Shown here piece after piece: positions 6,105 to 11,403 of a DNA stretch of 11,403 nucleotides (position 1 is the stretch's first letter; each line of letters opens with the position of its first letter). The stretch is taken from the NCBI GenBank assembly GCA_946480605.1, contig CAMLKW010000147.1:1-11403 (forward strand). The letters run 5' to 3'. The stretch comes from an uncultured Roseateles sp. (lineage in GTDB: Bacteria; Pseudomonadota; Gammaproteobacteria; Burkholderiales; Burkholderiaceae). The position numbers were made by a program, and so were the translations under genes. The notes beneath the pieces are model-generated. The model ran no database searches. It saw only the letters and a program-made list of their open reading frames with translations, and was not told where the DNA came from.

Positions 6105-6407
6105 ATGGCCCGCACCCTGCGCCCTCCTTCGCGGCTGTCCATCGCGCTGCGCATCGCCGCGGCGCTGCCGGGCGCCTACGCCTTCACCTGGGGGGCCGTC
6201 GCCCTGGGCACGGCGGCGCTGGTCGGTGCCGGCATGGACTTCCACGAGGCCGAGCACGCGGCGCTGCTGCCGGCCTTCATCGTCTTCCTGGTCGCCTTCC
6301 TGTGGTCCTTCGCGGGCCGCAGCCTGCCGCTCATCTGGGCGGTGCTGGCCGGCGGCGGCGCGGCGATGACGCTGGGCGCCTGGCTGCTGCAACGCAGCCT
6401 GCTTTGA
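6105..6407 (+). CDS. DUF3649 small inner-membrane protein of the iron-uptake operon
   Basis: A 100-residue protein with three predicted membrane helices (about 20-41, 52-70, 75-95) and an acidic/His stretch DFHEAEH at 45-51 between the first two, a possible metal-facing segment. Sequence and position match the DUF3649 family, which commonly sits between a siderophore receptor gene and a PepSY gene in proteobacteria. Its biochemical role is not known; the context suggests an accessory to inner-membrane iron release or reduction, comparable to the small partners of the pyoverdine reductase FpvG in Pseudomonas. ATG 6105 lies two bases after the receptor stop without a clear ribosome binding site, so translation is probably coupled. 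Confidence 0.75.
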   Translation: MARTLRPPSRLSIALRIAAALPGAYAFTWGAVALGTAALVGAGMDFHEAEHAALLPAFIVFLVAFLWSFAGRSLPLIWAVLAGGGAAMTLGAWLLQRSLL

Positions 6408-6418
6408 AAGGTCCGACG

Positions 6419-8104
6419 ATGCTGCAGAGCTTTCGCCACTCCATGGCCTGGGTGCACACCTGGTTCGGCCTGGTGCTGGGCTACGTGCTGATGGCGTGCT
6501 TCTTCTTCGGCGCGCTGTCGGTGTTCGACCGCGAGATCGACCGCTGGGCACTGCCCGACACGCGCTTCCCGGCGCAGCCGGCGCCGTCGTTCGACACGCT
6601 GCTCAAGCCACTGTTCGAACGCCTGGGGCCGCACCCCGACGACTACAAGGCCACGCAGGAGCGCGTGATCGGCCCGCTGCCGCCCGCGGACACGCTGCCC
6701 ATGCAGGCGCTGTACTACTACCGCACGCACCGCGATCCGGTGCTGCGCATCGGCGGCGAGTTCGCCCTGCCCAACAAGCTGAAAGACGCATCGGACGAGC
6801 ACCCCCACGCGCACGGCTGGGCCACCATCGACCCGCGCAGCGGCGCGGTGCTTCCCGAATCGCAGTTCAAGATCGGCAGCGACTTCTTCTACCCCATGCA
6901 CTACAGCCTGAACCTGCAGTGGAAGAACCTGGGCACCTGGGTCGTCGGGCTGGCGGCGCTGGCGATGCTGGCCGCGCTGGTCAGCGGCGTGGTCATGCAC
7001 CGCCGGATCTTCCGCGAGTTCTTCACCTTCCGGCCGTGGAAGACCACCCAGCGCAGCAGCCTCGACCTGCACAACCTGACCGGCGTGGCCGGGCTGCCCT
7101 TCCACTTCTTCTTCGCGCTGACCGGGCTGATCGTCTTCGCGGGCATCTACTTCCCCGTCGGCCACAGCCTGCTCAAGCCGCTGCACGACCAGCACGAGGT
7201 GCTGGAGGCGGCGCGCACCGGCCTGGCCCACCAGCCCGCGGGCGTGAAGGCGCCGCTGGCCTCGGTGGACGCGATGGTGGCGGAGGCCCGGCGCCGCTGG
7301 GCCGCGCGCGACATGCCGGGCGACGTGGGCTTCCTCTATCTCAACCACCTGGGCGACCGCAACGGCTACGTCAGCATCTTCCGCGCCGGCAACGACCAGG
7401 TGGCACTGGTGGGCCAGGGCGTGCACTTCGAGGCGCACAGCGGCCGCGTGATCCGCGAGGACCCGCCGCCCTCGGCCGTCATGCGCGTCAACGAGTTCCT
7501 GACCGGCCTGCACCTGCAGCACTTCCGGCACTGGCTGCTGCGCTGGCTGTACGTGGTAGGCGGCCTGCTGGGCTGCGTGTGCATCGCCACCGGCTTCATC
7601 TTCTTCGTCGAGAAGCGCAAGGCGCAGCACGCCAGGGCAGGCAGTGCGGGCAGCCGCATCGCCGATGCGCTGGCCGTGTCCGCGGTCACCGGCATGGTGG
7701 TCGCGACGCTGGCGATGCTGGCGGCCAACCGCCTGCTGCCGGCCGACCTCGTGGGCAAGGGCGACTGGGAGCAGCGCGTGTTCTGGGGCGCCTGGGTGCT
7801 CTGCTTCATCCATGCCGCGTGGCGCAGCGGCCCGGTAGCGCTCGGTCGCATCAACCCGGCGTGGCGGGAGCAATGCCGGGCGCTGGCGGCCCTGGCCGTG
7901 GCCGCCGTGCTGCTGAACTGGCTGACGACGGGCGACCATCTGCTGCGAACGCTGTTCACCACCACCTACTGGCCCGTGGCGGGCATGGACCTGAGCCTGC
8001 TGGCCGCCGCCGCGCTGGCCCTCAAGGCGGCACGCGTGCTGGCCCGGCGCGAGCGCCGCGTGCCGCCGCCGCGCGCCACTGCCGCGGAGGTCAGCCATGC
8101 CTGA
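6419..8104 (+). CDS. PepSY-domain inner-membrane protein, probable siderophore-iron reductase
   Basis: A 561-residue membrane protein of the PepSY_TM (PiuB/FpvG-like) family. Predicted helices lie at about 11-34, 173-193, 225-245 and 373-397, with a less conserved C-terminal bundle at about 416-436, 453-468, 486-502 and 523-540. PepSY-type periplasmic segments fill the loops about 40-170 and 250-365. Histidines near membrane ends, H13 (WVHTWFGL), H161 (MHYSL), H194 (VVMHRRIF), H218 (LHNLTG) and H229 (PFHFFFALTG), are the positions that could bind heme. FpvG is established as the inner-membrane reductase for ferripyoverdine; a similar role here, freeing iron by reduction in the periplasm, is inference. 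ATG 6419 has AAAGG seven bases upstream and lies 11 bases after the DUF3649 stop. The last eight bases overlap the DUF3325 gene. Confidence 0.88.
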   Translation: MLQSFRHSMAWVHTWFGLVLGYVLMACFFFGALSVFDREIDRWALPDTRFPAQPAPSFDTLLKPLFERLGPHPDDYKATQERVIGPLPPADTLPMQALYYYRTHRDPVLRIGGEFALPNKLKDASDEHPHAHGWATIDPRSGAVLPESQFKIGSDFFYPMHYSLNLQWKNLGTWVVGLAALAMLAALVSGVVMHRRIFREFFTFRPWKTTQRSSLDLHNLTGVAGLPFHFFFALTGLIVFAGIYFPVGHSLLKPLHDQHEVLEAARTGLAHQPAGVKAPLASVDAMVAEARRRWAARDMPGDVGFLYLNHLGDRNGYVSIFRAGNDQVALVGQGVHFEAHSGRVIREDPPPSAVMRVNEFLTGLHLQHFRHWLLRWLYVVGGLLGCVCIATGFIFFVEKRKAQHARAGSAGSRIADALAVSAVTGMVVATLAMLAANRLLPADLVGKGDWEQRVFWGAWVLCFIHAAWRSGPVALGRINPAWREQCRALAALAVAAVLLNWLTTGDHLLRTLFTTTYWPVAGMDLSLLAAAALALKAARVLARRERRVPPPRATAAEVSHA

Positions 8105-8408
8105 GGCGGGTTGGGTGCTGCACTGCGGCGCCGCGGTGGCCAGCTTCGCCGGCTTCGCCTGGCTGGCACTGGCGATGGACGTGCACTGGCAGCAGGCGCG
8201 GGGTTCCGAAGCGCCCTCCTCGCGCACGCGCCGGTTGCTGCGGCTGGCGGGATGCGCCGGCCTGGCCGCCAGCGCCGCGCTGTGCCTGCTGACCGACCGC
8301 CCCTCCATGGCCGCGCTGGTGTGGCTGACGCTGCTGATCGCCACGGCGCCGCTGGTGGCCCTGGTCCTCGCCTGGCGCCCGCGCTGGCTGCGCGCGCTCT
8401 GGCCCTAG
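8097..8408 (+). CDS. DUF3325 small inner-membrane protein of the iron-uptake operon
   Basis: A 103-residue protein with three predicted membrane helices (about 5-27, 48-65, 70-92) and a basic tail ending RPRWLRALWP. The family, DUF3325, typically follows PepSY and DUF3649 genes in siderophore-uptake clusters, as it does here. Function is unknown; a subunit or chaperone for the PepSY reductase is a reasonable inference. It starts inside the PepSY gene (8-base overlap) with a strong GGAGG (8086-8090) six bases before the ATG. Its stop TAG overlaps, on the opposite strand, the stop of the response-regulator gene, leaving no room for a terminator. Confidence 0.75.
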   Translation: MPEAGWVLHCGAAVASFAGFAWLALAMDVHWQQARGSEAPSSRTRRLLRLAGCAGLAASAALCLLTDRPSMAALVWLTLLIATAPLVALVLAWRPRWLRALWP

Positions 8409-9061
8409 CCGGCGCCGCCCACCTGCTCCATGCGCACCGCGAACAGCGCCAGCTCCACGTCGTTGCGCACGCCGATCTTCTCCAGCACGCGCGTGCGGTA
8501 GGTGGACACGGTGTTGGGCGACAACACCAGCTGCTCGGCGATCTCGCCCACGCTGCGGCCGGCGGCCAGCAGCTGGAAGACCTGGTGCTCGCGGTGCGAC
8601 AGCCGCTCCTGCAGCGGCTGCTCGTCGTCGGCCTTGCGGCCCCCCGCGCCCACGGCGCCCGCCAGCTGCTCGGCCACGCTGGGCGTGATGAACAGCCTGC
8701 CGCGGGCCACGCTGCGCACGGCGTCGATCATCTGCTCGCTGTCCGCGCTCTTGTTCAGGTAGCCGGCGGCGCCCAGCTTGAGGCTGCGCACGGCGTATTG
8801 CCGGTCCGGGTAGGTGGACAGCATCAGCACCGGCAGCTTGGGGAACTCCGACTTCAGCGCCTTCAGGATGTCCAACCCGTCGCGCTGCGGCATGGCGATG
8901 TCCAGCAGCACCACGTCGATCCCACCCGCCCTCACCTGCTGGATGGCCTCGGGGCCGTTGGCCGCCTCGCCGACGACGCGCAGGTCCTCGGCCTCGGCCA
9001 GCACCTGCTTGATGCCCTGGCGAACGATCAGGTGGTCGTCGCAGATCAGCACCCGGATCAT
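8405..9061 (-). CDS. NarL/LuxR-family two-component response regulator
   Basis: A 218-residue DNA-binding regulator. The receiver domain (1-120) has the acidic pair D8-D9, phosphoacceptor D54 in VVLLDIAMP, S82/T83 and K104 in YLNKS. The LuxR-type helix-turn-helix (about 153-212) has LSHREHQVFQLLAAGRSVGEIAEQLVLSPNTVSTYRTRVLEKIGVRND. ATG 9061 is preceded by GGAGG four bases upstream and overlaps the kinase stop as ATGA, so the two are co-translated partners. An upstream-extended frame exists but lies inside the kinase gene and is not used. Target genes are not visible; the divergent sulfate-binding gene and the convergent iron operon are the nearest candidates. The gene shares its stop position with the plus-strand DUF3325 gene. 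Confidence 0.93.
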   Translation of the reverse strand: MIRVLICDDHLIVRQGIKQVLAEAEDLRVVGEAANGPEAIQQVRAGGIDVVLLDIAMPQRDGLDILKALKSEFPKLPVLMLSTYPDRQYAVRSLKLGAAGYLNKSADSEQMIDAVRSVARGRLFITPSVAEQLAGAVGAGGRKADDEQPLQERLSHREHQVFQLLAAGRSVGEIAEQLVLSPNTVSTYRTRVLEKIGVRNDVELALFAVRMEQVGGAG

Positions 9062-10218
9062 TCCGCCTCCAGCGGCATCACCAGCCGCACCGTGGTTCCG
9101 CGCCCGGCCGCGCTTTCGATGCCGATGCGTCCGCCGAAATGCGCCGCCCGCTCGCGCATGCCCAGCACGCCGTAGCTGCGCGCATCGTTCAGCGCCTCGG
9201 GCGCCGCGCCGACGCCGTCGTCGCGCACCTGCAGGTAGAGCACCGGCGAGGGCGGCGCGTCCACGTCGATGCGTATGGCCACATGCCGCGCCCGCGCATG
9301 CCGGGCCACGTTGGACAACACCTCCTGGAAGATGCGGAACACGGCGATGGCCAGCCCGCCCTCGGGCGGCGCCACGTCGGCCGCGACGTGCATCTTGAAG
9401 TCCACCTCGCGCTCGTCGCTGCCGGCCAGCTGGAACTCCTGCGCCTGCCACTCCAGCGCGGCCCACAGGCCCTGGTGGTCCAGGATGCTGGGGCGCAGGT
9501 CGGTGATGATGCGACCCACGGCATCCACCGCCGTGTCCACCAGCCCGCCCATGCGCTGGCATTTGCCCACCATGGGCTCGCGCAGCGCCGGGTCGCCCAC
9601 GCGGCGGTTCAGCCAGTCGATGTCCATCTTCAGCGCCACCAGCAGCGAGCCCAGCTCGTCGTGGATCTCGCGGGCGATGCGCTTGCGCTCGGTCTCGCGC
9701 ACGGCCTCCAGGTGGTGGGCCAGCTCGCGCAGCTCGGCCGTGCGCCCGGCCACGCGCTGCTCCAGCTCGTCATGGCTGGCGCGCAGCAAGGCCTCGGCCC
9801 GGCGGCGCGCGGAGATGTCCACGAAGGTGACCACCGCCCCCTGCACGATGCCGTCCTCGATGACGGGATAGCTGGAGTACTCGGCCGGGAAGGCGCTGCC
9901 GTCGGCCCGCCACAGCACCTCGTCATCGATGCGGCAGGGGTCGCCGCGGCGGAAGGCATTGAAGATGGGGCAGTCGCACTCCGGGTAGTGCGCGCCCGTC
10001 TCGCGCGAGTGGTGGATCAGCTCGTGCATGTTGCGCCCCAGCACCTCTTCGGTGCGCCAACCCAGCTGATCGCAGGCGGCGCGGTTCACGAAGGTGCATT
10101 TCCCGGCCATGTCGATGCCGAAGATCCCCTCGCCGGTGCTCTCCAGCAGCAGGGTCAGGCGGCGGTTGGCCTCCTCGGAGGCCGCGGGCGGGTCGGTCAG
10201 GGCAAACGGCATGCTCAT
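9058..10218 (-). CDS. Soluble PAS-domain sensor histidine kinase (HisKA_3 type)
   Basis: A 386-residue cytoplasmic kinase with no membrane helix, partner of the regulator at 8405-9061. A PAS domain at about 16-136 has LLLESTGEGIFGIDMAGKCTFVNRAACDQLGW, then HELIHHSRETGAHYPECDCPI with C81, C83 and C95, ending in VVTFVDISARRRAE. A coiled segment (about 138-175) leads to the HisKA_3 dimerisation domain with ETERKRIAREIHDELGS, phospho-acceptor H186. The HATPase domain has N303 in the N-box (FQEVLSNVARHARA), DDGVG at 333-337 and a C-terminal GRGTTVRLVMP. The signal is unknown; a PAS with conserved His/Cys could bind a cofactor or sense redox. ATG 10218 is used; ATG 10212 is two codons in, and neither has a clear ribosome binding site. 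It is transcribed away from the sulfate-binding gene, 123 bases apart. Confidence 0.92.
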   Translation of the reverse strand: MSMPFALTDPPAASEEANRRLTLLLESTGEGIFGIDMAGKCTFVNRAACDQLGWRTEEVLGRNMHELIHHSRETGAHYPECDCPIFNAFRRGDPCRIDDEVLWRADGSAFPAEYSSYPVIEDGIVQGAVVTFVDISARRRAEALLRASHDELEQRVAGRTAELRELAHHLEAVRETERKRIAREIHDELGSLLVALKMDIDWLNRRVGDPALREPMVGKCQRMGGLVDTAVDAVGRIITDLRPSILDHQGLWAALEWQAQEFQLAGSDEREVDFKMHVAADVAPPEGGLAIAVFRIFQEVLSNVARHARARHVAIRIDVDAPPSPVLYLQVRDDGVGAAPEALNDARSYGVLGMRERAAHFGGRIGIESAAGRGTTVRLVMPLEAE

Positions 10219-10255
10219 GCCGGCAGCAAGGCCCGTGCCACGCTTTGGTGCATAT

Positions 10256-10294
10256 CGAATAAGGAAATAAGCAAACTGTCGTTCCGCGAATAAG
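10256..10294. promoter_or_regulatory. Repeated ATAAG motifs in the divergent kinase / sulfate-binding control region
   Basis: CGAATAAG (10256-10263), GAAATAAG (10264-10271) and CGAATAAG (10287-10294) stand out as an AT-rich island in GC-rich DNA between divergent genes. Two are directly adjacent and the third starts 31 bases after the first, about three helical turns. Such an array suits a LysR-type regulator like CysB/Cbl, which controls sulfate uptake genes in proteobacteria, but the motif match is by position and AT content only. No certain -35/-10 pair is assigned on either strand. Confidence 0.4.
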
Positions 10295-10341
10295 CGACTT
10301 GGGGCACCCTCGCGGCTTCGTTCCAACGACGGCCAGACGAC

Positions 10342-11352
10342 ATGTCCATTTCCAAGCTCACCCGCCGCGCCACCCTGGCGCTGTTCGCCGCCTCCGCCGC
10401 CCTGCCGGCGATGGCCGCCGACCCGACGCTGCTGAACGTCTCCTACGACGTGGCCCGCGAGCTGTACAAGCAGATCAACCCGGCCTTCGTCGCCGCACAG
10501 AAGGCCAAGGGCGTGACCGTGACGGTCAACCAGAGCCATGGCGGCTCCAGCAAGCAGATCGGCGCCGTCATCGGCGGCCTGGAAGCCGACCTGGTGACGA
10601 TGAACCAGGCCACCGACGTGGACCAGCTCGCCTCCAGCGGCCTGACCCCGGCCGACTGGCGCAGCCGCTTCCCCAACAACGCGGCGCCCTACTCGTCCAC
10701 GATGACCTTCCTGGTGCGCAAGGGCAACCCCAAGGGCATCAAGGACTGGGCCGACCTGGCCCGCCCCGGCGTGCAGGTCATCATCCCCAACCCCAAGGTG
10801 ACGGGCAACGGCCGCTACAGCTTCCTGGCCATCTGGGGTAGCGTGCTGGCGGGTGGCGGCACCGAAGCTCAGGCACGCGACCTGGCCACCAAGATCCTGA
10901 CCAACGTGCCGGTGCTGGACGGTGGTGGCCGCGGCGCCACGACGACCTTCACGCAACGCGGCATCGGCGACGTGCTGGTCACCTTCGAGGCCGAGGTCGA
11001 GCTGATCGAGAACGAGTTCGGCAAGGGCAACTTCCAGCAGGTCAACCCCAGCATCTCCATCGAGACCGAGGCGCCGGTCGCGCTGGTGGACAAGGTCGCC
11101 GCCAAGAAGGGCACGAGCGCGCTGGCCAAGGCCTACCTGGACTTCCACTGGAGCCCGGAGGCGCAGGAAATCATTGCCAAGAACAACTTCCGCCCGCGCG
11201 ACCCGGCCGTGTTCAAGAAGCATCAGCAGCGCTTCGCCAACATCAAGCTGTTCACCGTGGAGCAGACGCTGGGCGGCTGGGCCAAGGTCAGCAAGACGCA
11301 CTTTGCCGATGGCGGCACGTTCGACCAGATCATGGCCAATATCAAGCGTTGA
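10342..11352 (+). CDS. sbp: Periplasmic sulfate-binding protein of an ABC transporter
   Basis: A 336-residue substrate-binding protein for sulfate (or thiosulfate), feeding cysteine biosynthesis. Residues 1-25 form a Sec signal peptide (KLTRRATLALFAASAALPAMA, then ADP). The mature protein carries family hallmarks: NVSYDVARELY (32-42), NQSHGGSSKQ (63-72), ADLVTM (82-87), NPKVTGNGRYSFLAIWG (150-166), VLVTFEAEVE (211-220) and a C-terminal region with FHWSPEAQEIIAKNNFRPRD (268-287). Length fits Sbp/CysP. ATG 10342 is the only start giving an intact signal peptide, though the ribosome binding site is weak. Permease genes, if linked, lie beyond the window, but a terminator-like hairpin directly follows, suggesting single-gene transcription. 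The choice between sulfate and thiosulfate preference is not possible from sequence alone. Confidence 0.93.
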   Translation: MSISKLTRRATLALFAASAALPAMAADPTLLNVSYDVARELYKQINPAFVAAQKAKGVTVTVNQSHGGSSKQIGAVIGGLEADLVTMNQATDVDQLASSGLTPADWRSRFPNNAAPYSSTMTFLVRKGNPKGIKDWADLARPGVQVIIPNPKVTGNGRYSFLAIWGSVLAGGGTEAQARDLATKILTNVPVLDGGGRGATTTFTQRGIGDVLVTFEAEVELIENEFGKGNFQQVNPSISIETEAPVALVDKVAAKKGTSALAKAYLDFHWSPEAQEIIAKNNFRPRDPAVFKKHQQRFANIKLFTVEQTLGGWAKVSKTHFADGGTFDQIMANIKR

Positions 11353-11365
11353 GATGACGCCCCTC

Positions 11366-11403
11366 GCCTGGCCGCGCCGCACTGAACGCGGGCGCGGCCA
11401 GGC
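11366..11403 (+). terminator. Likely intrinsic terminator after the sulfate-binding gene
   Basis: GCCTGGCCGCGCC (11366-11378) and its exact reverse complement (11391-11403) form a 13-bp GC-rich stem with a 12-base loop, starting 13 bases after the stop codon. The window ends at the last base of the stem, so a following T-run cannot be checked. It could act in both directions. Confidence 0.65.

Noticed and set aside
6176..8344. Long minus-strand open frame opposite the PepSY gene
   Set aside because: Same GC-driven shadow effect; the plus strand carries recognisable membrane proteins with ribosome binding sites and operon overlaps.
10219..11382. Extension of the kinase frame far upstream on the minus strand
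   Set aside because: It runs antisense through the sulfate-binding gene; the recognisable PAS domain starts just after ATG 10218.
1..11403. CRISPR array, tRNA, rRNA, insertion sequence or phage genes
   Set aside because: No regularly spaced repeats, no tRNA or rRNA sequence, and no transposase, integrase or phage protein was recognised on either strand.

Overview
This GC-rich window (roughly 70% GC) looks like a chromosomal segment of a betaproteobacterium of the order Burkholderiales. That placement rests on base composition, gene families and gene order; no marker gene is present. Almost everything is nutrient acquisition: nitrate, cobalamin-responsive control, ferric siderophore iron, and sulfate.

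Left part (1-1832). The minus strand carries the first 123 codons of a Tat-exported nitrate-binding protein (NrtA/CmpA family), whose ribosome binding site lies inside a strong leader hairpin. A gene-free stretch follows, containing a REP-like palindromic repeat and then a clear cobalamin riboswitch on the plus strand. The riboswitch leads through two further hairpins into a double-hotdog acyl-CoA thioesterase gene that starts at TTG 1086. The second hairpin pairs exactly with that gene's Shine-Dalgarno sequence. I find this pairing, a B12 riboswitch in front of a thioesterase, the most unusual feature of the window.

Middle part (1833-8408). A perfect 7-5-7 Fur-type palindrome overlaps a TACAAT -10 element and precedes a complete iron-uptake cluster on the plus strand: FecI-type ECF sigma factor, FecR-type anti-sigma regulator, TonB-dependent transducer receptor with an N-terminal signalling (STN) domain, a DUF3649 small membrane protein, a PepSY membrane protein (probable ferric-siderophore reductase), and a DUF3325 small membrane protein. 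Most junctions overlap or are only a few bases long. The long gap is before the receptor, where two similar GGTTCTCGT elements suggest FecI-type promoters. The expected logic is that Fur represses fecI-fecR until iron is low, ligand-loaded receptor signals through FecR, and the sigma factor then drives the receptor and the reductase genes.

Right part (8405-11403). On the minus strand a soluble PAS-domain histidine kinase and a NarL/LuxR-type response regulator form a two-gene operon (ATGA overlap). The regulator's stop codon overlaps the stop codon of the iron operon, so the two operons converge with no intergenic space. Divergent from the kinase gene is a periplasmic sulfate-binding protein gene with an AT-rich, ATAAG-repeat control region. 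Immediately after it a perfect 13-bp inverted repeat, a likely terminator, reaches the window edge.
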